The notes: generated from the sequence alone by a model not told the origin. 64,000 nt of DNA from Roseibium marinum (GCF_002906165.1 NZ_PPCN01000010.1:1-64000), one strand, 5' to 3'. Shown: positions 26,650 to 36,028, numbered from the stretch's first letter. Translations and numbers: made by a program.

Positions 26650-27846
26650 TCAATCGACCTGCGGGGCCTTTTCCAGAAACTTCTGGCCGACGTAGCCGGT
26701 TTGTCCCTCAAATTGAATGCCACACCACCATGCCCCGCAATCGCCGAACCGGACGTCTGCGCCTGCCGGGATGACGGCAAGGATTTCCGCGTTCTTGTCC
26801 GCCGACTGCCGCAGGTTAACGGCTGCGGCAATTTTGCCGGAGTTGGGAAAGGAAGGATCGGCGTTCCGTGTCTCCCCGGTTACCGCGGCGGCTGCATTCC
26901 CGTCGGCTTCCGAAACCTCCTGAACCGACATGGCCTGTGTGGCGCCGACGGCCGGTCCGGCCTCACTTGCTGATGTCTGGGCGGAATTTACCGGGACGGC
27001 ATTTGCCGGAGCGGCGAGGACCGGAAGATCTTGCGTGGCGCTTTCGGCTGCTGCGGCGGGTACGGAAATCTGACGGAGGTCCAGCCGTGCCTGGATCTTG
27101 CCTTCCGGGGACCCGGCCGCGTTGGTGTCGACTGCCGTGGCCGAATTGAGCGGCGTTGCGGCCGTCAGACCTTGAGCCGCGAAGGCTTCACGCAACTTGT
27201 CCTTGGCTCTGGCTATCTGAAGCCCGTTGGCATCGGCCGTTCCCGCCAGCTCTGTGGCCGCAAGGTCAGGTGTTGAACTGCCCGGGTCAGGGGCAGCTTC
27301 TTCAATCAGGCGTTCGATTGTCGTTTCCGCTGCTGTGAGCTGCGCCGCAATCTCCTTGGAACTGCTCTCGCTGTTTCCTAGCAGACCGGTCATGGCGAGC
27401 GCGAGGGCACCACCGCCACAGGCGATGATGACAAGCGTGCTGGCGATCAGCGCCCTGAAACCGGGACCATGGCGTACCGGCTCGGATGAGGGGTGTCCGC
27501 TTTTGGCCGAACCGGCGGTAACGTGATCCAGTTCCGGGGGAGTGTCACTCTTGTTCGTCCGCTGAAAAACTCTCGGGATCTCAAGCGCCGCCTCTTTCTC
27601 GGATGAGACAAGCTTCGGCCTGCGGGTCTCTTCGGGGTCGGGACCGTCGGCCATTGCGTGCATCTGCAGGATTTTTTCCGCAAGGCCGTGCGGCGAAGAC
27701 CCTTCGTCGGCCTGTGGTCCGTCAGTCGCGGGTTTTCGGATTTCAACCAGCCGCAGATCGCTTTTGGTCGCTGGCAGGTTGGCGGTGTCCGCACTGTTGT
27801 CGGGAAACGGATCGCAAGCGGTGGCTGGTGCGGAAAAAGAATACAT
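26650..27846 (-). CDS. Single-pass membrane protein with C-terminal SH3 domain
   Basis: A 398-residue bitopic protein. Residues up to about 135 are polar and cytoplasmic. One TM segment follows (ALIASTLVIIACGGGALALAM), then a long Ala/Ser/Thr-rich periplasmic linker and a C-terminal bacterial SH3 domain (SGKIAAAVNLRQSADKNAEI, WCGIQFEGQTGYVGQKFL). Such SH3_3 domains often bind cell-wall peptides. The function is unknown. I choose ATG 27846, preceded by GGAGG on the minus strand; the frame is open to 27912. Neighbouring minus-strand genes encode a Gly-rich exported protein and a lytic transglycosylase, suggesting a small envelope cluster. Confidence 0.75.
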   Translation of the reverse strand: MYSFSAPATACDPFPDNSADTANLPATKSDLRLVEIRKPATDGPQADEGSSPHGLAEKILQMHAMADGPDPEETRRPKLVSSEKEAALEIPRVFQRTNKSDTPPELDHVTAGSAKSGHPSSEPVRHGPGFRALIASTLVIIACGGGALALAMTGLLGNSESSSKEIAAQLTAAETTIERLIEEAAPDPGSSTPDLAATELAGTADANGLQIARAKDKLREAFAAQGLTAATPLNSATAVDTNAAGSPEGKIQARLDLRQISVPAAAAESATQDLPVLAAPANAVPVNSAQTSASEAGPAVGATQAMSVQEVSEADGNAAAAVTGETRNADPSFPNSGKIAAAVNLRQSADKNAEILAVIPAGADVRFGDCGAWWCGIQFEGQTGYVGQKFLEKAPQVD

Positions 27847-28082
27847 GTGGCCCTCCTGCTGAAACTGCGTTTTTGGGCATGCCCGGAGCGGTCGACTATT
27901 CGATGAGACCATTAATCGCCGTCAATGCGCCGGGAGACGGGCTGCATTGCGGCAGCTCCAAGGAATTTTCGCGCGAATGTGACGCGTATGTGATGCGGTT
28001 TTCGTCTGTTTGCAAAAGCCTAACCAGTCTTTGCCATAATCATGGGAGAATCGTTTGCTGACGCGCCGCGGGGATAAACGCT

Positions 28083-28123
28083 GAAGCATCCCGCGTTCAT
28101 TCGAACGCGGGATACGATGCTTC
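28083..28123 (+). promoter_or_regulatory. Strong stem-loop in the leader of the periplasmic binding protein gene
   Basis: ATCCCGCGTTC (28088-28098), loop ATTC, then GAACGCGGGAT (28103-28113) makes a perfect 11-bp stem. The outer pair GAAGC (28083-28087) and GCTTC (28119-28123) extends it past a small bulge. It lies 58 nt before the start codon at 28181. No T-run follows. The rest of the 334-bp spacer back to 27847 shows no gene. Confidence 0.55.
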
Positions 28124-28180
28124 GGCGAAAGCAGGTTGACCTGGAGCTGGGCAGCAACTGGAACGAACGGGCAAGACACC

Positions 28181-29368
28181 ATGAAACGCTGCATCTTCCG
28201 ATTTTTCACGCAGGTAATCAGTCTGGTGGCTGGCCTGATGCTGGTGTGCCAGATGGCGGTGTCGCAGGAGGTTCAGGAATTGAAGATCGGCCTGATGGCG
28301 ACCCTGTCAGGCCCCGCTGCGGTTTACGGCGAGCAGATGCGCGACGGATTCATGCTTGCCGTCAAGCAATCCAATGGCGCGCTGGGCGGCCTGCCCACCA
28401 ATGTGCTGGTGGTCGACGACAAACTTGATCCTGCCTATGCCCTCGAGCAGGTGACCAAGCTGATCGATGAAAACGGCATCGATATTCTCGTCGGCGTGAA
28501 CTTTTCCAAGATCATGCTCGCAGTCCACGACCCGGTGGTGCGGTCGAAAACACTCTTCATTGGAACCCATTCCGGACCGGCGCCAATTGCCGGCCGGAAT
28601 TGCAGCCGCTATTTCTTTTCAATGGCTTCGCAGGATGACCAGGTTCATGAAACCATGGGCCGGTATGCGAGTTTGAAAGGGTATCAGCAGGTTGTCACGA
28701 TCGCCCCGGACTATGAAGCCGCCCGCGATGCGGTGGTCGGCTTCCGGCGTCATTTCAAGGGACAGATCGCCCTTGAGATATTCACCAAGCTCGGGCAGAC
28801 AGATTTTTCAGAAGAATTTGCACAGATCGCCGAAATTGAACCGGACGCGATTTATGCCTTCATGCCGGGGGGCATGGGGGTGGAACTCGTCAAACAGTTT
28901 CACGTCTCGGGCCTGAAGGGCATCATTCCCTTTCTGTCGTCCCAGACAATCAATGCTGTGACTTTGCCCTATACCGGCGAGATGGCCGAGGGCCTGTTTT
29001 CCGCCTCTCACTGGGCGCCCAACCTGGACAATCCAGCCAACAAGCGCTTCGTGCGCGACTTCGGCAGGGAATACGAATACCAGCCGTCGGTATACGCCGC
29101 GCAAGGGTATGACGCCGCCAGGCTCATTCATTTCGCGCTCGAACTGACCGGAGGCATCAAGGAACAGGAAGCGCTGCTGTCCGTCATCAGCTCCGCGCCG
29201 TTCGAAAGCGTGCGCGGGGATTTTCGCTTCAACTCCAACCAGTTTCCGATCCAGGATTTTTATCTGGTCGAAGGCGTGAGGCGCACCAGCAAGCTCTACG
29301 AAATGGAAGCTGTAGCGCGGGTTTTTGACGATGTCGGCGACGCCTATGCCGGCTCCTGCAGGATGTGA
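28181..29368 (+). CDS. Orphan ABC transporter substrate-binding protein (Leu/Ile/Val-binding type)
   Basis: A 395-residue exported binding protein of the Peripla_BP_6 family. The signal peptide (FFTQVISLVAGLMLVCQMAVS) precedes LKIGLMATLSGPAAVYGEQMRDGF, the family's first ligand loop. The two-lobed fold continues with LDPAYALEQVTKLIDENGIDILVG, SQDDQVHETMGRYA and PSVYAAQGYDAARLIHFALEL. Known ligands of this type include branched-chain amino acids, amides and aromatic acids. No permease or ATPase gene is adjacent, so it either serves a remote transporter or a sensor. The start is ATG 28181. A strong hairpin lies in the leader at 28083-28123. Confidence 0.87.
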   Translation: MKRCIFRFFTQVISLVAGLMLVCQMAVSQEVQELKIGLMATLSGPAAVYGEQMRDGFMLAVKQSNGALGGLPTNVLVVDDKLDPAYALEQVTKLIDENGIDILVGVNFSKIMLAVHDPVVRSKTLFIGTHSGPAPIAGRNCSRYFFSMASQDDQVHETMGRYASLKGYQQVVTIAPDYEAARDAVVGFRRHFKGQIALEIFTKLGQTDFSEEFAQIAEIEPDAIYAFMPGGMGVELVKQFHVSGLKGIIPFLSSQTINAVTLPYTGEMAEGLFSASHWAPNLDNPANKRFVRDFGREYEYQPSVYAAQGYDAARLIHFALELTGGIKEQEALLSVISSAPFESVRGDFRFNSNQFPIQDFYLVEGVRRTSKLYEMEAVARVFDDVGDAYAGSCRM

Positions 29369-29452
29369 TCCCGGCAATCTCGCCTCCGTTGATATGGAAA
29401 TCTGAAACGATCAGTCCAAAACCGGATTTACAGATCTTGCATTCCGGACTGC

Positions 29453-30070
29453 ATGGTCCATATCAGGGTCATGTCCGACTTGATGTCTTCAAAACACCTG
29501 CCTGGAAAAAAGGCGCCTGGACCGGGACGGCCGCGCAACTTCGATGAAGCTGCGGCACTCCAAACCGCGATGTGCGTCTTTTGGCAGAACGGCTTCGAAG
29601 CGACCTCCCTTGACGACCTGACCGCTGCCATGGGTCTCAGCCGTTCAAGCTTCTATGGGGCCTTCGGTGACAAGCAGACCCTCTTTCTGAGGGCGGTCGA
29701 ACAGTATTCGAAAAACGGTATCCGTAATCTCAAGGAGATTGCGGAGGCGACGGAAGGCGATGCTGTCGAGGCGATGATGGAGGCCATCTCGGATCCACAT
29801 GGCGGGTCGAGAGGCTGTCTCCTGGTCAACTGCGTCACGGAACTCGCGCCCCATGACGCCAAGGTCGCGGAACTCGGCCGCCGTCATCTTGAAAGTATCG
29901 AGGAGATCTTTGCAAAGGCGATTGATCCGCAGAACCCCGACGCCGTCCGCGACAGGGCACGCGCCTATACCTCACTTGCAATCGGAACCCTTGCCCTGCG
30001 CAAGGCCGGTATTCCCGCCGATCGCATAGCCGACACCCTGAAGCAGGCCAAAACGGTGCTCTCTCCCTAG
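29453..30070 (+). CDS. TetR/AcrR-family transcriptional regulator
   Basis: A 205-residue repressor. The HTH is clear: GRPRNFDEAAALQTAMCVFWQNGFEATSLDDLTAAMGLSRSSFYGAFGDKQTLF. The C-terminal part resembles the TetR_C group seen in NemR/AcuR-like regulators of electrophile-responsive genes (GGSRGCLLVNCVTELAPHD, with Cys residues that could sense electrophiles). It lies upstream of an old-yellow-enzyme gene on the same strand, with a perfect 13-bp inverted repeat between them. Control of the reductase, probably induced by reactive alkenes or quinones, is inferred. The start is uncertain (ATG 29453 or ATG 29471); neither has a good ribosome binding site. Confidence 0.88.
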   Translation: MVHIRVMSDLMSSKHLPGKKAPGPGRPRNFDEAAALQTAMCVFWQNGFEATSLDDLTAAMGLSRSSFYGAFGDKQTLFLRAVEQYSKNGIRNLKEIAEATEGDAVEAMMEAISDPHGGSRGCLLVNCVTELAPHDAKVAELGRRHLESIEEIFAKAIDPQNPDAVRDRARAYTSLAIGTLALRKAGIPADRIADTLKQAKTVLSP

Positions 30071-30111
30071 GAACCGTCTCTGGTCTGCTTCGTTACACCC
30101 TAAACGAATGC

Positions 30112-30145
30112 GCCTGATTATGGACCGAACGATCCATAATCAGGC
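30112..30145 (+). promoter_or_regulatory. Perfect 13-bp inverted repeat between tetR and the ene-reductase gene
   Basis: GCCTGATTATGGA (30112-30124) and TCCATAATCAGGC (30133-30145) flank the 8-bp spacer CCGAACGA. The inner part TGGACCG..CGATCCA resembles TetR-type operators. It lies 37 bp before the start of the reductase gene. It could also terminate the tetR message as a hairpin, though no T-run follows. Confidence 0.65.
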
Positions 30146-30181
30146 CACCCGAAACTAACAGACACTCGAAGGAATGTGTTC

Positions 30182-31288
30182 ATGTCAGAACCGAAATTGT
30201 TTTCTCCGGCAAAAGCCGGTGCGATCGACCTGAAAAACCGCGTTGTCATGGCGCCGCTGACCCGCAACCGGGCGCGCGCCGAAGACGATACGCCCTATGA
30301 CCTGCATGTTGAATACTATCGCCAGCGGGCAGGTGCGGGGCTGATCGTTACCGAAGGCTCGCAGATCTCCCCCCAGGGCAAGGGCTACGCCTGGACGCCG
30401 GGCATCTATTCCGATGACCAGGTGGAAGGCTGGAAAAAGGTGACCGATGCGGTCCACGCCGAAGGCGGCAAGATCGTCATTCAGATCTGGCACGTCGGCC
30501 GGATATCGCATCCCGTTCTCCAGCCCGGCGGCGTTGACCCGGTCGCCCCTTCCGCCATCGCCGCGAATTCCAAGACCTTCGACGGCACCCAGTTCATCGA
30601 CACGCCGATGCCGCGGGCACTGGAGGAAAACGAGATCCCCGGTATCGCGGAAGATTTCGCCAGGGCAACGCGAAACGCTCGCAAAGCCGGCTTCGACGGG
30701 GTCGAGGTTCATGGCGCGAACGGTTATCTGATCGACCAGTTCCTGAAGGACGGGGCCAACCAGCGTGATGATGCCTATGGCGGTTCCGTTGAAAAGCGCA
30801 TGCGGTTCCTCAAGGAAGTGATGGATGCCGTAACCGGAGCATGGAGCGCCGACCGTGTCGGCATCAGGCTGAGCCCGTTCTCCAACGCCAACGACATCAC
30901 CGACAGCAATCCGCAGGAAACATTTTCCCATGCGATCCGGCTGCTGAACACCTACGGGCTGGCGTATCTCCATCTGGTCGAGGGGCAGACCGGCGGTCCG
31001 CGCGATATTCCCGAAGGCGGCGATCTTGCAGCGCTCTACGCGCTCTTCGACGGAACCAGAATGGGCAACAACGGCTATGACCGCGCCTCCGCGATCGAGG
31101 CCGTAGAAAGCGGTGCGCTTGATCTTGTCGCCTTCGGCCGTGCGTTCATTTCCAACCCGGATCTTGTCGACCGGCTGATAAAGAACGCCCCCCTCAATGA
31201 GCCCGACAGGGACACATTCTATGGCGGTGGCGAGAAGGGTTACACGGACTATCCCACCCTGGCGGAGAGCTCTGTCGCGGCGCAATAA
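30182..31288 (+). CDS. Old yellow enzyme family alkene reductase (NemA-like)
   Basis: A 368-residue FMN-dependent NAD(P)H:flavin oxidoreductase. Landmarks are LKNRVVMAPLTRNRARAED near the N terminus, TEGSQISPQGKG, IQIWHVGRISHP, the active-site GVEVHGANGYLIDQFL (His and Asn that bind the substrate carbonyl) and DDAYGGSVEKRMRFL. The C-terminal phosphate-binding part includes DLVAFGRAFISNPDLV. These enzymes reduce activated C=C bonds, nitro groups and N-ethylmaleimide. I choose ATG 30182, with GAAGGAA at 30168-30174; a GTG two codons upstream is less likely. The tetR upstream and the palindrome suggest electrophile-inducible expression. Confidence 0.92.
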   Translation: MSEPKLFSPAKAGAIDLKNRVVMAPLTRNRARAEDDTPYDLHVEYYRQRAGAGLIVTEGSQISPQGKGYAWTPGIYSDDQVEGWKKVTDAVHAEGGKIVIQIWHVGRISHPVLQPGGVDPVAPSAIAANSKTFDGTQFIDTPMPRALEENEIPGIAEDFARATRNARKAGFDGVEVHGANGYLIDQFLKDGANQRDDAYGGSVEKRMRFLKEVMDAVTGAWSADRVGIRLSPFSNANDITDSNPQETFSHAIRLLNTYGLAYLHLVEGQTGGPRDIPEGGDLAALYALFDGTRMGNNGYDRASAIEAVESGALDLVAFGRAFISNPDLVDRLIKNAPLNEPDRDTFYGGGEKGYTDYPTLAESSVAAQ

Positions 31289-31348
31289 GCCAATCCGGTT
31301 TCAGGCTGCCCGACATCCACCCCCTCCGGGGCGGTCTGAAGGATAGCC

Positions 31349-31381
31349 GGTGCGGGCTTCCGCCTGCACCGACTTTCTTTT
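31349..31381 (+). terminator. Intrinsic terminator after the ene-reductase gene
   Basis: GGTGCGGGC (31349-31357), loop TTCC, GCCTGCACC (31362-31370) forms a 9-bp stem with one G-T pair. It is followed by GACTTTCTTTT. It lies about 60 nt after the stop at 31288 and just before the 3' end of the convergent patatin-like gene. Confidence 0.75.
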
Positions 31382-31431
31382 GTCTAAGGGAAACTAGCTG
31401 AAACGGCGGTTGGTGGACGCTAAAGCCATAA

Positions 31432-33804
31432 TCATAGATCGTCGCTTTCTCTGGACGTCGGTGGTTTACACGCGAGTGTTACCGGAGTGTCCGGTGAGAC
31501 AAGCTTGAGCAATCGGAGCATCTTGTCGGCTTGCTGACCGTCACATAGGAAGTTTTGCAGTTTTTCTGAGTTTTTTTCCGAAAGACGCCACCCCAACGGT
31601 ATTTCATTAAATGCGTCATAAGGCTCAATCACATGAAGTTTTCCGATGCCTGAACGGGAACGTTTGGGGTTGAAATATTCAGAGGCCACTTCCCGGGAGG
31701 TTTGAGACCGTTGAGACCAGGTTTTCAGAAGCCCCATTGGTGGCGTGAGGCCCAGTCCATAGGATGTATCCGATATCAAGCGGTCTGTACGCAGATTGAT
31801 AGTGATCATATGGATCTTGACCTTGCACCACATGCTTTCCCCACTGCCCGTTGGGCAGCCGAACTGGACATGGTCCCTTAACAGCGTTACGATTCTGAGG
31901 GCTTGCTCCGTCCCGGAGGATTCAACATAGCCACCGTCGATATATTGTGTTTCGGCTGCAAAAAGCCTGAACTGTTTGGTTTTCCCTTCTTCCGTGTTAG
32001 CGCACTCTGAAGATAATGTGAGCCGCGTCAGGGCTCCTGCTGGTGAAGCATAGGGAAACCTCGCGCTCAGGACGGCGGCTTGGATCAGCGAAAGATCCCG
32101 GTTTTTCTCAAATCGCTGAGTGTCGGTCAATTTGATTGGATGGTCGGAGCAGTTTTCCATCGGCTTGTAAATAGTATGTCTCTCAGGCCGCTTTGCGAGA
32201 ATTTCCCGGAATGTAGCGTCCTCTTGCGGGAAGCCTGTTACAGGTCTATTTTTGTCAGAATAACGACCGTGCAGTTTGAAGGGAGAGGATGCAACAGTTC
32301 GGCCAGAATTCAGTTCGGTAGTGTTAAGAACAAGAGCTGGAAGCCCGCTATCGGCTTTCCAATGCAAGCTGGCAGCATTTTCGAGATACTGCCTTGATCC
32401 GTCCTCATGACGGGAAACCGCAGAAAGGATGGCATTTTCAAGGGCGATTGCTCTGTCAGGAAAGGAAATGGGCCAAGTTGGCAAGAAGCGCTGCGGATAA
32501 TCGAGTGTGACAAAATTGGCGACGATAGGCGCAAGAAGATCCTCATTGAGAATTTTGAACAGCTTGGGTTCGAGGAGGGCTTCCTCGTTTGCGCACTTCT
32601 TTCCTTTGCCCATCGCAATGAGCTGATTTTTCAGCAGCGCTCCATGGAGCGCTGCGCCGACCGAGCCACCGGATACGCCACTGACTGCAAATACGTGCTT
32701 GGAGAATAGGCCGCAGCCTTCGGAGGCTAGGCTGTCATCCAGCTTACTGAGGAAAAAGGCGGCGTTCTGAGCAGCATAAATTCCGCCACCAGCGGCCGCG
32801 ACGATAAAAACCGGTATTTCCTGATCCGCGGCAATGTTTGCCGAATTATGGGTCTTATGGTTCAGCCATGCGTCGAATGCAGCATGGAGTTCGAGGGGTT
32901 GATTATCCGCATCAATGGATAGAAGCGGTTCAACTTCGTGATTGTTTGTCCAGTCATAATAGGCAAGGAAAGCGGTCCAGAGACCAAGTAAAATCATGTA
33001 AGGGACTTTGGTGCGCATATGTCCCCATGCAAGATAGGTTGCAAATATCAGGATGACTATAAAAAAGCCGACACCGTAGGTTAGAATACCAAGAGTTTGT
33101 GGTATCGTAATACCGAAATTAAGGATAACAAAAATATTGACGACCAAGAATGTTAGAAAGATATACCTTAGGTCTCTGAATTCCTTCTCGAGAAGTATTG
33201 AAACAAAAGAAAAAATTCCATGTCTTGTTCTGGCAAAGAGCAAATAAATCCAAGCGGCGGAAAGCGAAACACAGAATAATGAGGGGATATATAGTGTTTT
33301 ATCTTGGGTGATCTGTCCGCTCTTCCAGGCAGCATAGGCAACGGTGAGCAGCGGAGCCACCGCCAGTATTCTAGGCAGCCATCGTCGAGTCCAGCTTCTC
33401 GTATCATTCTCGGAGCGGTAGTCCTGATTCAAATCCACTTGCAGGCAGCTGCCGTTGTCATTCCTGTTTGTTAGCCAACGTGAGGTGAACCAGATCGTAA
33501 ACGGGAAGAAAACAAACAAGGTTGCTGTGCTCGACAACAGAGTGACAATGGAAATCCATCTTTTCTCCGCGTAAACAGGTTCGAACACATTGGAATACAA
33601 GGCACGGTATTCATCAATTGTTTGCTCATAACTTAAAAGAAATATGGAAATTAAGACGATGATGATTTGTGCCCTGAGCAGGTGAACGGTTTTCGTTACA
33701 TCGGCAAGCCAAGCGGCAATCTTGTAAAAAACTGCCGTTATGGTCTTGTCCTTTTTTGGTCCTTGATGGGCGGAATCATTAGGGTCTGAATGGTTTGTAG
33801 TCAT
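31432..33804 (-). CDS. Membrane-anchored patatin-like phospholipase, probably horizontally acquired
   Basis: A 790-residue protein. The N-terminal 285 residues hold about seven hydrophobic segments (for example around 44-58, 84-108, 146-160, 172-190, 213-230, 235-260, 267-283). The rest is a patatin-like domain: the oxyanion loop Gly339-Gly341 (VAAAGGGIYAAQNAAFF), nucleophile Ser378 in SGVSGGSVGAAL and Asp623 in YIDGGYVESS, together a complete Ser-Asp dyad. The 245-residue spacing of the dyad means a large insertion. Patatins deacylate phospholipids; some are effectors of antiphage systems, but no nucleotide cyclase or other defence gene is adjacent. The gene and its upstream spacer are visibly AT-richer than both neighbours, and codon use differs (many AAA, TTT, ATT), which suggests recent transfer. 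It stands alone. Confidence 0.78.
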   Translation of the reverse strand: MTTNHSDPNDSAHQGPKKDKTITAVFYKIAAWLADVTKTVHLLRAQIIIVLISIFLLSYEQTIDEYRALYSNVFEPVYAEKRWISIVTLLSSTATLFVFFPFTIWFTSRWLTNRNDNGSCLQVDLNQDYRSENDTRSWTRRWLPRILAVAPLLTVAYAAWKSGQITQDKTLYIPSLFCVSLSAAWIYLLFARTRHGIFSFVSILLEKEFRDLRYIFLTFLVVNIFVILNFGITIPQTLGILTYGVGFFIVILIFATYLAWGHMRTKVPYMILLGLWTAFLAYYDWTNNHEVEPLLSIDADNQPLELHAAFDAWLNHKTHNSANIAADQEIPVFIVAAAGGGIYAAQNAAFFLSKLDDSLASEGCGLFSKHVFAVSGVSGGSVGAALHGALLKNQLIAMGKGKKCANEEALLEPKLFKILNEDLLAPIVANFVTLDYPQRFLPTWPISFPDRAIALENAILSAVSRHEDGSRQYLENAASLHWKADSGLPALVLNTTELNSGRTVASSPFKLHGRYSDKNRPVTGFPQEDATFREILAKRPERHTIYKPMENCSDHPIKLTDTQRFEKNRDLSLIQAAVLSARFPYASPAGALTRLTLSSECANTEEGKTKQFRLFAAETQYIDGGYVESSGTEQALRIVTLLRDHVQFGCPTGSGESMWCKVKIHMITINLRTDRLISDTSYGLGLTPPMGLLKTWSQRSQTSREVASEYFNPKRSRSGIGKLHVIEPYDAFNEIPLGWRLSEKNSEKLQNFLCDGQQADKMLRLLKLVSPDTPVTLACKPPTSRESDDL

Positions 33805-34167
33805 TGGAAATACTCCAAAACCGATATAAATAAAGCTTGATGAAAATCTTTATTATTATAACGTGAAAATATAAGTTTTGCAATTTCAGCTTGCAGCGCC
33901 TCGCTCCCGGAAAATTTCTTATTATATATTGGTGAGTTGGGCAGGTGGTTTTTGCCAATTTGTAATAATCGTACCGCAGCGTACGGGTTTTTCCATTTCT
34001 GCACTTTCTCCGGAGAAAAAAAACTGTCAAACCCTAGCTCAAATTCTCATCTATGAGTTTTTGAAACAATTTCGGGTAAAAGCGCTGGCATGGAGTGGCC
34101 GTCCTTTTACCGCCCGCCATGAGAAACGGCGCGAAAGTAGCTAGTGAGTAAATCAGGGAGACCCAAA
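33805..34167. other. AT-rich spacer between the patatin-like gene and ilvD
   Basis: This divergent spacer of about 360 bp is AT-rich up to about 34070 and then returns to GC-rich sequence near 34080, which marks the edge of the inserted segment. It holds no convincing gene. Promoters of both flanking genes must be here. CAGGGAG at 34154-34160 is the ribosome binding site for ilvD. I saw no tRNA, integrase or direct repeat at the edge. Confidence 0.5.
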
Positions 34168-36012
34168 ATGCCCCCGTATCGTTCCAGAACATCCACCCAT
34201 GGCCGCAACATGGCCGGTGCGCGCGGCCTGTGGCGCGCCACGGGCATGAAGGACGACGATTTCGGCAAGCCGATCATCGCGATTTCCAACTCCTTCACCC
34301 AGTTCGTGCCCGGTCACGTGCATCTGAAGGATCTCGGCCAGCTTGTCGCCAGGGAAGTGGAGAAGGCAGGCGGTGTTGCCAAGGAATTCAACACCATCGC
34401 GGTCGATGACGGCATCGCCATGGGCCACGACGGCATGCTGTATTCGCTGCCCTCGCGCGAGGTCATTTCCGACGCGGTCGAATATATGGTCAATGGCCAC
34501 TGCGCCGATGCGCTGGTGTGCATTTCCAACTGCGACAAGATCACCCCGGGCATGCTGAACGCCGCCATGCGGCTCAATATTCCGGTGGTCTTCGTCTCCG
34601 GCGGCCCGATGGAAGCCGGCAAGGTGGTCTTCGAAAACGGAGTCGAGAAGGCGGTCGATCTGATCGACGCCATGGTGGCTGCCGCCGATGACAGCATGTC
34701 GGACGCCGATGTCCTGACAATGGAACAGAACGCCTGTCCCACATGCGGGTCCTGCTCGGGCATGTTTACCGCGAATTCCATGAACTGCCTGACCGAGGCG
34801 CTGGGGCTTGCCTTGCCTGGCAACGGCTCGACGCTCGCGACGCATTCGGACCGGGAACGCCTGTTCGTCGAGGCCGGCCATCTGATCGTCGATCTCGCCA
34901 AACGATATTATGAGCAGGACGACGAAAGTGTCCTGCCGCGATCGATCGCCAATTTCAAGGCGTTTGAAAACGCCATGACTCTCGACATTTCCATGGGCGG
35001 ATCCACCAACACGGTGCTGCATCTGCTTGCCGCCTCCTATGAGGGCGAAATCGGCTTCACCATGGACGACATCGACCGCCTGTCCAGAAAGGTGCCGGTC
35101 CTGTGCAAGGTCGCGCCAGCGATCGAGAACATCCACATGGAAGACGTCCACCGGGCGGGCGGCATCATGGGCATCCTGGGCGAACTGGACAGGGCAGGGC
35201 ATTTGCACTCCGATCTGCCGACCGTTCATTCCAGGACCATGAAGGAAGCGCTCGCGCGCTGGGATATCCGCCAGACGAACTCCGAAAGCGTGCATACTTT
35301 CTTCAAGGCCGCGCCCGGCGGTGTTCCGACCCAGGTCGCCTTCAGCCAAAGCCGGCGTTGGGACGAGCTGGATCTCGACCGGAAATCCGGCGTCATCCGG
35401 GAAGCCGAGCATGCCTACAGCAAGGATGGTGGTCTCGCCGTGCTCTACGGCAACATCGCCGAAGACGGCTGCGTGGTGAAAACCGCCGGTGTCGATGAAA
35501 GCGTTCTGACGTTCACCGGTCCCGCGCGTATCTTCGAAAGCCAGGACACGGCCGTTTCCGCGATCCTGACCAACAAGGTCAAGGAAGGCGATGTAGTGCT
35601 GATCCGCTATGAAGGCCCGCGCGGCGGTCCGGGCATGCAGGAAATGCTCTATCCGACCAGCTATCTGAAATCGAAGGGACTGGGCAAGGCCTGCGCGCTG
35701 GTCACGGACGGACGCTTTTCAGGCGGATCTTCGGGCCTGTCCATCGGTCACATATCTCCGGAAGCCGCGGAAGGCGGGGCCATCGGTCTCGTGGAAGAGG
35801 GCGACCCGATCGTCATCGACATTCCCAACCGTGTCCTCAAAGTTGACCTTACCGATGAGGAACTTGCCAGGCGGCGGGCGGCGATGGAGGCCAAGGGCGA
35901 GAGTGCCTGGAAACCGGTCGAAAAACGCAAGCGCAAGATAACGACAGCCCTTCGGGCCTATGCCAAACTGACGACCAGTGCGTCCAAGGGCGCTGTCCGG
36001 GTTGTCGATTGA
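34168..36012 (+). CDS. ilvD: Dihydroxy-acid dehydratase
   Basis: A 614-residue enzyme of the IlvD/Edd family that dehydrates 2,3-dihydroxy-3-methyl-carboxylates in valine and isoleucine synthesis. Cluster-ligand and substrate motifs are present: [51 protein letters not shown], and near the C terminus [19 protein letters not shown] and [11 protein letters not shown]. The length is normal for the family. The start is ATG 34168, seven bases after AGGGAG; the frame is open to a GTG at 34144. A strong hairpin follows the stop. No other branched-chain genes are near. The flanking AT-rich insertion ends just upstream of it. Confidence 0.95.
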   Translation: MPPYRSRTSTHGRNMAGARGLWRATGMKDDDFGKPIIAISNSFTQFVPGHVHLKDLGQLVAREVEKAGGVAKEFNTIAVDDGIAMGHDGMLYSLPSREVISDAVEYMVNGHCADALVCISNCDKITPGMLNAAMRLNIPVVFVSGGPMEAGKVVFENGVEKAVDLIDAMVAAADDSMSDADVLTMEQNACPTCGSCSGMFTANSMNCLTEALGLALPGNGSTLATHSDRERLFVEAGHLIVDLAKRYYEQDDESVLPRSIANFKAFENAMTLDISMGGSTNTVLHLLAASYEGEIGFTMDDIDRLSRKVPVLCKVAPAIENIHMEDVHRAGGIMGILGELDRAGHLHSDLPTVHSRTMKEALARWDIRQTNSESVHTFFKAAPGGVPTQVAFSQSRRWDELDLDRKSGVIREAEHAYSKDGGLAVLYGNIAEDGCVVKTAGVDESVLTFTGPARIFESQDTAVSAILTNKVKEGDVVLIRYEGPRGGPGMQEMLYPTSYLKSKGLGKACALVTDGRFSGGSSGLSIGHISPEAAEGGAIGLVEEGDPIVIDIPNRVLKVDLTDEELARRRAAMEAKGESAWKPVEKRKRKITTALRAYAKLTTSASKGAVRVVD

Positions 36013-36028
36013 GGCATAAAACTTCCAG

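Noticed and set aside
33779-34030. Minus-strand open frame of 83 codons upstream of the patatin-like gene, a possible small partner
   Set aside because: It overlaps the start of the patatin-like gene, has no ribosome binding site or recognisable composition and lies in an AT-rich promoter region.
31432-34167. A full CBASS-type defence operon around the patatin-like gene
   Set aside because: No nucleotidyltransferase, HORMA, TRIP13 or other signalling gene is on either side; the flanks are an ene-reductase gene and ilvD.
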